Source: Ulota crispa (lineage: Eukaryota; Streptophyta; Bryopsida; Orthotrichales; Orthotrichaceae). From it: a stretch of DNA of 64,000 nt. The notes under the pieces are model-generated. The model did not search any database and was not told the DNA's origin. It worked only from the letters and a program-made list of their open reading frames with translations. Below are positions 21,831-33,165 of this stretch, one piece after another. The stretch spans positions 28,624,358 to 28,688,357 of the forward strand of contig OY987244.1 of the NCBI GenBank assembly GCA_963920765.1. Reading direction: 5' to 3'. Both the position numbers and the translations under genes were made by a program. Each line of letters begins with the position of its first letter. Position 1 is the stretch's first letter.

Positions 21831-22855
21831 ATAGCACCATTATTGAATTCTACCTAGAGTATGGTAAATATGTGCCAAAAGTTTACACCTCACCTGAGAC
21901 ATGTAAAGCTAGAGGTGTTCTAAGGTAACCTAGTGGTTGGGTGTTGTTCAATCATGTGCAATGAAAGAACAAAAAGACACCTTTATGTAAAAGTAGCTCC
22001 ATGTGATGAAGAAAAGCATGCTTGGACTTTGACTAAGTGAGCAATTGCCATTTGTATATAAGATGGGTTTTAATAATGTAGTAGTCAATAATCTAGCATA
22101 GGTGTCATTGTGCCAACAATATTTGTATAAGTGTGTAAATTCAATACTTGTGTTTGTTGTGGATTTTTATGAAATTAGGTAGTTCAATTCATGCTTGCAA
22201 TGAATGTTACATTATTGCAAGAGTTGATAGTTTAGCTTCACATCTCATGGTATTATTAATTAGCTAGGTGTTGAGACATACACGGTGTCAAAATTCTATT
22301 ATGAATTCTAGACTCTTTCCAGTTTTTGACAATTTCAATGGGGTTTGAGAATGGTCTCAATAGCATATGCATGCATGTATAACAATTTGTAGGAATTGTC
22401 TGGCCAACTAGTTTTAATTCATTTTGCATAATGTAGAGGCTCGACACTTTACAAGCGGAAATGTGATGAAGTTGAAGCATGTCATTGGTATTCTATGACA
22501 AGTGGTAATTGTGTAGAAAGAAAGAAAAGAATACAAATTTCAATTGTTCATGTTTGCATACTTTAGGCATCCCATATGGAATAAAAAAGAAGACATGAAA
22601 GTAAATAAGCATGATCATCAAGCACCCTTTTGAGCATGGTTAGCAATTTATACTATTATGGGATTGAGGGTAAAAGCATGGGTCTCAAAGGTTTGCACCA
22701 ATTGCAATCTATTGAATTCTTTTTTATCCATGTTTGCAACTCCTCACTGGCCACCAATCACATTTCAGTAATGTTATTTGCTCAAGTAGGGCAATGACGT
22801 GCTTCCACTTTGTGACCGTTTTCTCCTATTTAAATGTTAGGGAACAATTGTTACC
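21831..22855. other. No gene recognised
   Basis: AT-rich sequence. Short open frames (for example 22256-22480, minus) have no family resemblance. Confidence 0.5.
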
Positions 22856-23400
22856 TTAACCCCTCACTGCCCATGGTACTTTTGAGTATCTCAGAATTTG
22901 TTTGAAAGTGAACAAAATGTCGGCTTTTTGATCCATCTTATCAATTTTTTTGGAAGCCCAACCGTACAAATTCAAAATAGACTTGTTATAGATCACATAG
23001 GAAAAGAAATCACAACAATATCACTTGTGGATTGAAAGATTATTATTTAATCATGAGGATGTTAAAATTGTGAAAGTGATTTGAAGACTTTCAATCCTCC
23101 TTTTGCATCTCAAACCTAAATTTGAGGGTACCAAAAAAATATAAGTATGTAAAGTATAACATGCATAACCCCAATCAATTTACGGCTTCTCAAAATCTAT
23201 TCTACAATTTTTTAAACTAAATTTTTAATATGATCTTTTTTCCAAGTTCTAGTGTACTTGAGGCTCATTTCCAAGAGCCTTCAACACTAGAAAGTGAAAA
23301 TCTACAATGGACACCCTTGCACAAAATCTTGAATAGACAAATCACTTTAATTCATTTTGAAAATCAAACTCCTAATGTTGAAACTAGACTTCAATAAGAA
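22856..23400 (-). mobile_element. TTAA-type element family B, copy B6, one end lost
   Basis: Starts TTAA-CCCCTCACTGCCCATGG, then the family-B interior in reverse orientation ('acataggaaaagaaa', 'tgatttgaagactttcaatcc', 'ttgaggctcatt'). The other terminal repeat is not present where expected (about 23500), so the element is truncated. Confidence 0.6.
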
Positions 23401-24135
23401 TTTAAAATAATAATAATAATCACTAAAAAAAACTTGAAAAAAGATCACGCATCTCTGAATAAAAGTCAGAGGGACCTCATTTGGGCTCGGGTTCCCCACT
23501 TTAATATTTTGGTTGGTCTTTTAGAAAAACACAGCATGCCTTCCATGTAATTCCATCTTAGTCATTGATATGAAATGAAGGGAAACTCACAAGAAGGAAT
23601 ATGTCAACATTCTCACTCTAATAAATATTTTGTTGCAGCTTTCAATTTTTAAAGAATCTACTCTCATAACAGACACGTTGAAATATGTAATCTTAATTGT
23701 GACTCATGTAAAACAATTTTCGTTTTTCATTTTAAATTTATCAAAAAAAGGCAATGAAGCAAACAATTAAAAACATAATGAATTTGGAAGGACATTCAAA
23801 CTTGGAAGATGAAGAAATTGCTTCTATCAAGTATAGGGGTTATGACTTAAAACCTTAAGATAGCAATTTGTGGAGAGAGAAACATTTTTTTTTGGATTCG
23901 CTAAAAAAACAAAGTAATTTTTTTATCTTCATTATTTTTTGTGATATCTTTTATATAAGATGAACTAAAACTTAAAAATGTTTTGTGAAAGATTTATTTG
24001 GGTTCCAAGTAGGGGCCAATAGGGTCTTTTTAAAGCCGGAGCCTTTAATGTTTACAAAATTATGGCTTAAATTAGCATTTTTAAAGCTTTAACAATGCCT
24101 TGGCTAGTTTCCTTTTTTTTCTCAATATACGTTGA
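23401..24135. other. No gene recognised
   Basis: AT-rich sequence without coding or element signals that I can support. Confidence 0.5.
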
Positions 24136-25988
24136 CTAACCTGTAAAGGACCAAGTTGCATTTTTTTTTGGCAAAATAGCAAATTTGAATAGGTACGTGT
24201 GATTGGAGATATCTATATTTTACGCTGAAATTTTAAGCAAAAGTGGGGATACAAGGAATATCTTTCATATGCATTAATTTTAAGACGTTTGGAATTATGA
24301 GTAAAAATTTATAGCCTAATATCTTGTTTTTTTCCTTAGCCATACAATTTGTGCAGCCTTTAAAAAATCACTTCTTTAACCCCTAAAGGACCAACTGTCC
24401 CCTCAGGGGACAAATGGATTTTGGGCATGTACCTATAGCTAATTTACCTTTTGTGATTTTTTGAAACTTTTATTGAAGGTGTAGAATTCAAAGATATACG
24501 CAAGCATTTAATTTTTTCTTCATTTTGACATTTATTGAAGATGTTATGCATGAATTTCTGAAAAAGGGAAGGTGGGCAGCCCAAAAAAATCAAAATTGCA
24601 TTTTTCTAAAATAAAAATCTGAAATTGGTTCTTTAAATTTATACAAATGTGGGAATTTTTTATTCAATTTTGATTGATGAGATGAAAATTATGAGGAATT
24701 TTAGTTTGCGGGTAGGTATGGGACTCCCAAACCTCCATTCTTTTTCCCCCTTGTAAAATTTGTTGCTTTACTTCTTTGAGCTCTTTGTGTTTTTTATTTT
24801 TATTTTTTTTGCAAGTTGTAGTAGACTAAGATTCCTTGGTTTTCACCATTAGGATCAAAGTAATTCACATTTCTGAATTTTGCATAAATTCTCCAACTTT
24901 GCCTAGTATATATGCAAATTTCATGGCCTTGCTACATTGCAGGAATTTACAAAGTATGTTTCACATCTCCAATTCATTTGAAAATTCTCCTACATTCACC
25001 TAACTTTGTCTTCTATATGGACAGAATAAACCTCAACTTTGCGTAGAGCAATTTTTTTGATTTACTAACCATCAAAGGCTTTTGAAATTTTTGGGCAGCA
25101 CGGAAAAAAACTATTTTTTTCACTTCAGATGTCAATTTCTCACTCTTCTACTTCTAGAATGAATTGAGATTATCCCTACAAGTACATCCCATAGTCTAGG
25201 GCAAGATCTTAAGGTTCAATTTTCAAAAAAAACTTTTTTTCCTACCTTTCTACTCATTCCCCCAAAAGTGGCAGTTTTTAGTGATTTTCACAAAAAAAAG
25301 GGCTTGGTCCTTTAGGGGTTAAGAAATAAAAACTTGAAATTGATTTTCTAGATTTACAAGTAAGTTGAGTGCTTTGAATCATTCCATTTTGCAATGAGAT
25401 GAAAGTTATGAAGAGTTTTAGTTTGCAAGTAGTTTTGAAATCTCTCTAAAATAGACTTGGAAGTCTTGTATTTAACTCAATTTCAATAATTTGGAACAAA
25501 AATTAAACTAAAGGATTTATGTTGCTTATTACAACATAACAACCATTGGGATTGGCATTTATCATTTCCACAATTATATTTTTAACAATTTAGTGTTTTG
25601 AATCATTCTCTACTTCATTTTCTTTACTATTTTTTTCCATGTGTAGTACAATTCCAAATGATTTGAAAATTTTCACGTATGTACCCAACTTGCCTTGGAG
25701 AATGAATCCAAAAATTGGGAGTTTTTCATACAAATGCAATCTTGTGAAGTACAATTGCCTAGATTTTTGCAGGGACAAAAAATGACTTTTAGTCAATTCA
25801 AACTCAAATGCCTTATAATTTACATGATAGAAATCTCTAAATATTTTTCACATATCTAAGAAATGGTATACTAAAAAAGCTTATGATTACATTTGTCCAA
25901 AAAAAATTCTTAGATTTAGTTATTGTACTAGAAATGACAGTCTTGGAGTGATTTTAATGAAAACTTAGTCAAAAACCTTTAGGGATCA
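24136..25988 (-). mobile_element. Family A copy A9, with A3 inserted in it
   Basis: Begins CTAA-CCTGTAAAGGACCAAG and ends in a decayed 'aaacctttagggatca'. The flanks of A3 rejoin to give a collinear A interior that matches A6 ('ggaattatgagtaaaaattt', 'gcctaatat' on the left; 'ccattgggattggcattt' and 'agtgttttgaat' on the right). Without A3 it is about 910 bp, the normal family length. Confidence 0.7.
24376..25322 (-). mobile_element. Family A copy A3 (947 bp), nested in A9
   Basis: Left end TTAA-CCCCTAAAGGACCAAC followed at once by TGTCCCC...GGGGACA; right end TTGGTCCTTTAGGGG-TTAA. Both borders carry TTAA, and the interrupted element A9 needs only one TTAA there, as expected of a 4 bp target duplication. 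Orientation is opposite to A1, A2, A5, A7 and A8. Confidence 0.8.
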
Positions 25989-26240
25989 CGCAAGGATAAC
26001 AGTACCAAGGATCTCTAGAAAGGCAATCGGCAATGTCCTTGCCACTTGTAAAGGTCTTACATTCATTGAAGCCTTTCCACCTCCTTTTTGGTGCCAAAAA
26101 CATATATTCTAGTAGCATATAATATTGTTATTATTTACGAAATGCTCATATGAAATCCAGTAAAATGGTTTTTTTAAATGTTTTGAATTATGTTTCACTA
26201 TCTTTTTTATTTACAAGAACGTACATACTTCTATACTTTC

Positions 26241-27399
26241 CCTTTTTTTTGTGAAAATCATTCAAAACTGCCACTTTTGGGAGAATGAGTAGAAATGTTT
26301 TTTTTTTGAATCCAACCATAAGATCTTGCCCTAGACTATGGGAAGTACATGTGGAATTTTTTTAACTCATTCCAGTTGGTGATGAGTGAGATATTTACAT
26401 CTAAAGTGAAATCAAAAGTTATTTTCCCTACTGCCTAGAAATTTTAGAAGCCTTTGACCATTGTCATATCAAAAAAAGTACTCTACACAAAGTTGAGGTT
26501 TATTTTTCCCATGTAGGAGATCAAGTTAGGTATGTAAGGGAGAATTTTCAAATGAATTGGAGGTGTTTAGCATACTTTCTAAAATCTTGCAATGATAGAA
26601 GGTCATGAAATTTGCAATTACACTAGGGAATATTGGAAGCTATGTGAAAAAACCAAAAAAATGTTTTACATAAATCCAATCAATGAGAAGATAGTCATAC
26701 TACTAAATTACAACTTTCAAAAAAAAAAAAAAAAAAAAACCAAGTACAATCCACAAAAAAATAAAAATAAAATAACAAACCTTTTTTTGCCATGGGGCAA
26801 GTAGAATGGTGGGTGTCCTCAACCCTAGATTGGGTCCATTCCACCCCCGACTTTTGCCAAGCCCACAAGCTCCAGTTTTTCAGTTACTGGAACATTGCCT
26901 ATATTGGAGATCCTAAATAAGGGCTTCAGTGCCCATAAAAACTTTGTTTGCCAAGGTGGGCCCAAAGAAAGTTCTGTCACTTTTGTGCAATTTGCAAGAA
27001 ACCTCCCAAGTGTTCATCATAACATAGCTCTGAATTTGTTTTTCCTCCTCCACTCCCACTAAACTCGGGATGTCAGGCCACAGGTGAAAATAGACCCTGT
27101 CAAAAATCTGCCCACTGCTATTGCTATCCATGCCCTTCCTAGTTGCCCATAGTTCTAGTCAACTCTCAAGTACACTAGAAGGGTGCTGCCCGGCCTGCCC
27201 GTCCTCCCCAATATTTGATATTTTCATGCATAACTTCTTCAATAATTGTTGGAATGAGGAAAAATTATATTCCCACCTAAATTTTTGAATTCCTCATTTT
27301 CAATAAAAGTTTCAGAAAATCACGCAAAGTAATTTAACCATAGGTACATGCCCAAAATCCCATTTATCCCCAAGGGGACAATGTTCCTTTAGTGGTTAA
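26241..27399 (+). mobile_element. Family A copy A4, left end lost, with foreign middle
   Basis: The left terminal repeat is missing, but the A interior starts at 26250 ('gtgaaaatcattcaaaactgcc'). The right end is intact in form (CCCCAAGGGGACA, TTCCTTTAGTGG-TTAA at 27396-27399). The middle (about 26790-27180) does not match other A copies and is GC-richer: a replaced or inserted segment. Confidence 0.65.
26913..27131 (-). other. 72-codon frame inside A4, possibly a captured fragment
   Basis: An ATG-initiated frame (MDSNSSGQIFDRVYFHLWPD at its start) in the GC-richer foreign middle of A4. Its composition is more coding-like than that of nearby frames (few homopolymers, mixed charged and aromatic residues), but I do not recognise a domain. 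It could be part of an exon carried by the element, or chance. No supporting splice sites were identified. Confidence 0.25.
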
Positions 27400-28573
27400 C
27401 ATTCCAAGAGTAAGGACATAATTAAAATTGCAAGTACGAATGGTGATTGCAATTTGAGGATTCAACGCTTATGGGAATCTTGCAAAAAAAAGTACAAGAT
27501 CATTTTCCAGAGCACAAAAATGGCAAATAAGCCTATGAAGTTCTTGATATAGGTAGGCATCAAGATTTCAAATGAAATGATCAGTTGGACGTATGGAAAT
27601 TTACATGAGCACTTGTGACAAATCCAATTTCAACAAATGCCACAGCACAAAACCAAAATTCTTGAAATAAAAAAGTTGGGCAAAACATGCTAAAGCAAGA
27701 CCCAAAAAAAACATCAAAGTAATTATGATTTTATAGAAAATTGTGTTCAATTATTTAAAATTTCTTACAACTTTTGAAGAGAGTATGTATTTGTTGAAAA
27801 ATATAAATAAACACATTGCAAATAAATCGTAACTGATTTTTTAGAGAATCTACATCATTTATGAATCTAAAAGCTCAATAATTGTTTTTTTTAATTTGTA
27901 GGATTATACTGCCACAAAGCTTTGGCAATTACCTCCTAAAATTTGATAATTTTTAATAAATTTTTATATTTTTTTATATTTAAAAAATCAACTTTTGTAT
28001 CTACTCATTCAGTTGTACAATTTTCTACGGTTTTTTTTCTACACAATTTCAAAACCATAATTTTCAACTAATTAGTAGAACATATTTTTCCTTGTAAGAG
28101 CTGACTTCTTCTTATTGTACCATTGTCAATTTATTATTTCATTTCTTCTTTTGATATTCCTATCCACTTTGAGTTTAACTTATTTTATCCACTTTGAGTT
28201 TAACTTATTTTTGTAACAATGCATATGAATTACAATACAAGTTAAACAAAATTTGCCAAAGATTTCATAAGAACATCTACCTTTTTTGAATAACTTTCCA
28301 TCTCCCTTTTAAGATGCCACTCTTCATTCCATACACATACAACTTAAAGGTTCCATTCAATTTTACTGCACCTTGTATGACTCTAGTACTTCTAAGCTGC
28401 TTTTAATTCAAAAATTATATTTAAACCCGTATTGGTTAAACCGCAATTCTAATCATTTTTAGGATAAAAACATGATTCTTTATAAGTTCTTTCAGTTCTA
28501 GTTGTTAAAAAACAATTTAAATATGCAAATTTTGACTTGTTCAAATTCATAATCTAAAAACATACAATTCATA
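27400..28573. other. No gene recognised; one 26 bp tandem duplication
   Basis: AT-rich sequence. At 28161-28212 a 26 bp unit ('atccactttgagtttaac' then 'ttatttt') is present twice in tandem. Nothing else supported. Confidence 0.55.
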
Positions 28574-28581
28574 CCTGCAAT

Positions 28582-28700
28582 CAGGGTTTCTTCTACTGGC
28601 GATCAAATGGTGATTTGGCGACAGTTTACAGGTTTAGAAGTGGAGGGACAGCTTTTGACTGCACCAAATCACCATTCGGTTGCCAGTAGAAGAAACCCTG
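28582..28700. mobile_element. hAT-type MITE, 119 bp, perfect 8 bp target duplication
   Basis: Terminal inverted repeats CAGGGTTTCTTCTACTGGC / GCCAGTAGAAGAAACCCTG, extending with one or two mismatches to about 40 bp per arm, are flanked directly by CCTGCAAT on both sides (28574-28581 and 28701-28708). An 8 bp duplication and a CAGGG-type terminus are hallmarks of the hAT superfamily. The unmutated duplication suggests a recent insertion. Non-autonomous: no room for a transposase. Confidence 0.92.
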
Positions 28701-28975
28701 CCTGCAATTGTCTATAACAAAATGGAATGAGAAAACTTGTAATAATAGTAGTATTTTGTTTCTATGACTAAAGCCAATATTAGAATATGTGATCCGTCAA
28801 TGGCTCCTATCACATATGGAATACTAGGCAATTTTTAAACTCCTTGCTAAAGTCCTAGGTTTGTTTTCATTTGGTGTTTGAATAAAAAAAAATTGCAAAT
28901 TTATGTTCGTCATTTTACAAAACGCTTTTGCAATTTTTGAAACTCTAGGCTTTGCAATTCTAAATACATCTCTAA

Positions 28976-29732
28976 TTAACCCCTAAGCGCCCAGGCATTT
29001 TCACCAAAATCAGGTTTCAGGAGACCTACTTTGATGCATAGTATCTTAGTCAATCAGACAATTCACAAAAAGTGATCATTGAAAATAGTGGAACACCTAC
29101 TTAGAAAATGGCTTATAAATTTTGGGAACAGTTGACGGTGGGAGATGGGAGGTTATAACATTTGATCAAACAACTTGTGATGGCAAAATCTCATTTTTTG
29201 GGAGGTAGTTACTAATTGATGATTTTTATAAAATTCTATAAGTCCTTGATTCATCTTAAATTTTGTGAGTAGCAAGATTAGATGTGAATGTACACACTTG
29301 TAAATTATTGAAGATTGCACTTCTTATTATGTCAAGTTTTAGGGCTTCAAATGGCTACTGCACTGAAAACAATGACCAGCACAATCATTGACAGTTGCCA
29401 TAACAAGGGTCTAGAACATGCTTGAACCCTTGCTGGTAAATTTTCAGCTACCACAAAGCACACTCTAGGAAGCTTGCAAAGGATTTTGACAGGTTACAAC
29501 TTATAAAACACTGCTTGCCACCACGCCCCATATGGTGTTTCACCCAATCAAATCTCTTGTAGCACTTGTACAATATTTGGCTTTCCTTACCATTACTCCA
29601 TTGGCATGGACAACTTGATGGCCTTCATAATTGTAGTTTATAGCAAGATCAAAAAATTAGATTTGGTTCCTCAAACAAGCCTTTGAAATCATGCAGCAAT
29701 AGGATCTTGTTGCTTGGGCGCTTAGAGGTTAA
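28976..29732. mobile_element. TTAA-flanked element family K (757 bp)
   Basis: Left end TTAA-CCCCTAAGCGCCCAGGC; right end, read inward on the other strand, TTAA-CCTCTAAGCGCCCAAGC. The terminal repeats share the CCCCTAA core with families A and B but have their own continuation (GCGCCCA). The interior is unlike A or B and non-coding. Confidence 0.75.
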
Positions 29733-30107
29733 CTCTTAAACGTTGGGCTAGTTATTGTGACCAATCCCTCTATAGTGCTCTACAATGTTCTATAGCAATG
29801 TGGCAAGTGCCCACCCATTATAATACTATTTTTAGAAACTGCAATACTCAATAACGCATGTTGATTTCATGATAATTGCAAGAAGGATAGCATGGAACCT
29901 AACACTGTATCTTTGAATTTTCTCACAGTTTGGATTATTTAACCATATGAGTAAAGTTGGTGAGGTTTTTTTTTCATCCCATGATTCACCATATATTTAT
30001 GATCACTTAAAAAAAAATTCAAATAAATATTGTTCTTTTTTGTCCTACAGAATGTTTATTTTATGACCTAGAAACGAGTATTGTCCTCTTGGTATTTAGG
30101 GGTTAAA
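29729..30107. mobile_element. TTAA-type element family L (about 379 bp), abutting K
   Basis: It appears to share the TTAA at 29729-29732 with element K: the left end reads TTAA-CTCTTAAACG and the right end, inverted, reads TTAA-CCCCTAAATACC. The interior matches the longer repeat at 13855-14690. The left terminal repeat is decayed, so the assignment is tentative. Confidence 0.5.
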
Positions 30108-30920
30108 CACAATTCACTAATTATACCAAGTCTCACTAAAGAAATTGCTACTCTATTTTCTACAAAAATTGACATCTTTATAGAAGTTTCTTTTTTTTTC
30201 AAATTTTCATATAAAGAATTTGAAAGTAGCATGAGAGACACAAGTCCTTTTTTTAGTATGAAACCCTAGTAAAAAGCAATTAACAAAATTGGAATGCCTC
30301 TCAAAGCTCCAAACCCTTATATGTTCTCTTTTGTTCAGATTTTAAAGGCAAGTGCTAAAAATTGTAACATTTGTCTGCTTAATTTGTAAATCAAACTTGT
30401 ATGTAGATAACTTGTTGCATAGTCACGTAGTAACACCAATATAATGCCATTGTCACAACAAGCCTTAGTCTTCTACCTTCCGTAATCCCAAAATTCTATA
30501 AAGCAAAGCAAATCAAGAGGGAGAAAAGAAAAAGAGAGAAGAAATCAATAAAATAAATAAAAAACAGAAAGGGTTTCAAGAGAGGAAGAGGAGGATTTTG
30601 AGAGAGAAGGGAGGGTTGCAATGGAAAGATGTTCAAATTATGAGTTACCTTGTTACTTGTTTCATTATTATTTTTAAATTTAAAAAGAAGTTTTGTGACC
30701 TCTTTTCACTTTACATAACAACCATAACCATTATCTTCAAACACCAACCTTTCAAAGCCAAGCATTGGCCCATGATAGATTTTTTTCATTGCTTCTCACA
30801 TGTAGTGTAAAAAGGGCCAAAATGGTCACGACCTTGACTAAAGCAGGTCCAAGATTTTGGCAAAAAATATATTCTAAAAGTTCCCAAATTAAGCACGTTC
30901 TATAGCAAACACCCGGGTTT
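30108..30920. other. No gene recognised; purine-rich tract
   Basis: 30515-30620 is a strongly purine-rich tract ('agagggagaaaagaaaaag') of unknown role. Frames at 30081-30269 and 30598-30810 lack family resemblance. Confidence 0.5.
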
Positions 30921-31842
30921 GTTAGGTTTTGGATGAAAGTTACTTATATTAGTAAATTTATTGGATGAACATGCATAGATTGTTCATTCTTTCCAATTTT
31001 AGCTAATTTTCCTTACTTGCAAGTAGTTTGGGTAGGGTTTTTTCTTTGGGCAATTAAATGCCCAACTGCCTTAAAAGAAAAGGGTGAGCTTCAAACCTAT
31101 ACAGAAAAAAAGGGGAAAATTTCAAAAAATGTCAAACTGCAACAATGAAAGATGCATTGCACCCTAGACTTTCATAAAATTCTTATCAAATTGATAATTG
31201 ATGATATCATTTTATGATGACACATATTCAAAAGCATTGTTATAAAATGTGGTTGTGCCAACTTCTCCTTAATTTCATTCTTAATTTCATTATTAATAGG
31301 CACAATGCCGCAAAAATCCATACATAGGGCCCCTTCAACTCTAACCAAAAATAAGGATGGAGCCAGCAAGCTACAAACCTTTTTCAAAGAATGTCACACA
31401 GCCATTGGTCAGAAAACCAAAAAGAAACCCTGACTCTGGGGTGCGGGTCGCTCTACCGAGTCTACCCTGACAAATACAAAAAAGAAAACCCTGCTCGTGA
31501 TAGAATGCTTGATCAACACCAGGCCTGCCCAATGCCTATCTGCTCTGCGTTGGCATCTACGCCGGCCGGCACACCGGGGTGCATGACTGTATGGGAGTGG
31601 ATCCTGCTTTTGAATTTGTGCAAGGATGGTGGTGAATTGAATGCTCAAAACGCTGTGACAATTTGCTCTTTTCCTGAATCCTCCTTCACCGACTTCACAA
31701 AAAGTGCGAATCCTCGGCACATTCTGTAACTCAATGATTGTTTGTCTGCAAGAGCTAAGTTTAGAAGATACTGTCGGAAAATTGATGACTAGGGTTTGAT
31801 GCAGTATGCATGTTTGTTTTGAGGTGGATGGTTCATTCCTAG
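30921..31842 (+). promoter_or_regulatory. Upstream and leader region of kinase gene 2, split by repeat M
   Basis: 30930-31020 and 31432-31470 align with 14850-15010 upstream of kinase gene 1, but here they are separated by repeat M. A leader-intron acceptor is conserved (TTCATTCCTAG, ending at 31842). I see no clear donor equivalent to GTAAGT at 15322, so the leader structure of gene 2 is uncertain. Confidence 0.45.
31033..31430 (+). repeat. Dispersed repeat M, copy 2, in the kinase 2 upstream region
   Basis: Collinear with 19010-19390. It lies between two pieces that are contiguous upstream of kinase gene 1, so it was inserted after the kinase genes duplicated (or was lost from the other copy). 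Confidence 0.65.
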
Positions 31843-31905
31843 GACGAGTTTCTAAGCGTCCTTTGGATTGTGGGCAGTCCAAAAAAATCTGCTGGCACAG
31901 ACAGG

Positions 31906-33165
31906 ATGATGCGGAGGTCGCGGAAACAAAAGGGCAAGGTACGGGAGAACGCGGTTGTCACAGCAAGCTCAAGTGATGGCGAATCCACACAATCCCACTC
32001 TTTATGCTCTGACCAATCCGGGGCTGAAGCTGCCACAACATCGGCGTCACCATCACCGTATTTCTCAGCGCGCATCCAAAGTTTGATTGAGCAGCAGAAC
32101 GACTTCGCTAGCAAGTTGGAGTTGGACATCGAGTCTTCGAAATCCCACTGGACGGAGTTATCCGACGTGGCATCTGTCGAGGAGCGGTTGCCGAACAGCG
32201 TGGTGTTTGAGAAACTGAAGGAGCATCCCGAGTGGGGTCCCTTTTTCCAGAGATGGCCGGACAAGTTGGAGATTGGTGCGAAGATTGCTGAGGGAGGGCA
32301 GGCTGAGATTTATGAAGCCTCTGGAACAGATGAGATCGGTTCTTATTATGACGTCTGGACTAAGCAGGGATCTGGATGGCATCGGGACATGGATCTGGTG
32401 GTGAAAGTGTTCAAAGCAGGGTTTCCTCTTCAGGAGTTGCAAAAGTGGTGGCCTCCAGGATTAGCATCGGATGTGTTACGACGACGCTCGATTCCCGAAT
32501 CCCGACTTTGTTGGGCCTTGGGTGCACAAGTGTTGGAAGATGGCAGATTCGCGTTCATATTTGAGAGGTTGTGGGGTGATCTACGCAAGCGCATTGACGA
32601 AAGAATGCTCACTAGGAACGGAATCCCGCCATTTTCATCGGAGGAGACGTACTCGATCCTGGGTAGCATTGCAGCGGGTATGGCTACCCTTCACAAGTTC
32701 GGCGTTCTCCACAGAGACCTGAAAGCAGCTAATGTACTGGTACCTCGTGAAGGTATGGTTGATTTGAAACATGATTGTCGAGCATTCATAGCAGATTTCG
32801 AGTCGTCTGGAGGGACTATAGGCACCGGGTTTTGGAGAGCGCCGGAGGTATTGCTGGCGCTGCGGAATGGCGGCTGGGAAGCGGTGAAGTGCACACGCGA
32901 ATCCGACGTGTACAGTTATGCCATGACATGCTACGAAGTCATCACGGGTGGTGTACCTTTTGAAGGCCATCGTCGTAGTGATTTCGATGTGGTCCTGCGT
33001 GGTGACAGACCGGCATTGCCTTATGAGACCCCTTGCCAGTTGAAGGCTCTCGTGAGAAAGTGTTGGCACCAAGACCCTCTCCAACGACCCTGTTTTGAAG
33101 AGATTGAGAAAAAATTAGAGGCGATGGCTCGCCGGAGGAATCTGTACATAGCTCCCACCGGCTAA
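31906..33165 (+). CDS. TKL-like protein kinase with DFE in place of DFG (gene 2)
   Basis: A single-exon frame of 419 codons from the tandem ATGATG at 31906. The frame is open to 31870 but has no earlier ATG. A basic, Ser-rich N-terminus (MMRRSRKQKGK) is followed by the acidic ESSKSHWTE segment (one copy) and the conserved EHPEWGPFFQRWPDKLEIG lead-in. Kinase motifs: glycine loop IAEGGQAEIY at about 127-136, K167 (VVKVF), HRDLKAAN at 269-276, DFE at 297-299 (DFG expected), WRAPE at 310-314, SDVYSYAM at 333-340, CWHQDPLQRP at 386-395. Paralogous to gene 1, about 70 residues shorter through fewer N-terminal repeats. It keeps the family's ATG start in frame, which gene 1 does not, and so may show the ancestral arrangement. 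Substrate and pathway are unknown. Confidence 0.87.
   Translation: MMRRSRKQKGKVRENAVVTASSSDGESTQSHSLCSDQSGAEAATTSASPSPYFSARIQSLIEQQNDFASKLELDIESSKSHWTELSDVASVEERLPNSVVFEKLKEHPEWGPFFQRWPDKLEIGAKIAEGGQAEIYEASGTDEIGSYYDVWTKQGSGWHRDMDLVVKVFKAGFPLQELQKWWPPGLASDVLRRRSIPESRLCWALGAQVLEDGRFAFIFERLWGDLRKRIDERMLTRNGIPPFSSEETYSILGSIAAGMATLHKFGVLHRDLKAANVLVPREGMVDLKHDCRAFIADFESSGGTIGTGFWRAPEVLLALRNGGWEAVKCTRESDVYSYAMTCYEVITGGVPFEGHRRSDFDVVLRGDRPALPYETPCQLKALVRKCWHQDPLQRPCFEEIEKKLEAMARRRNLYIAPTG

Noticed and set aside
31409-31882. 157-codon minus frame upstream of kinase gene 2
   Set aside because: Low-complexity translation of leader/repeat sequence; no equivalent in gene 1.
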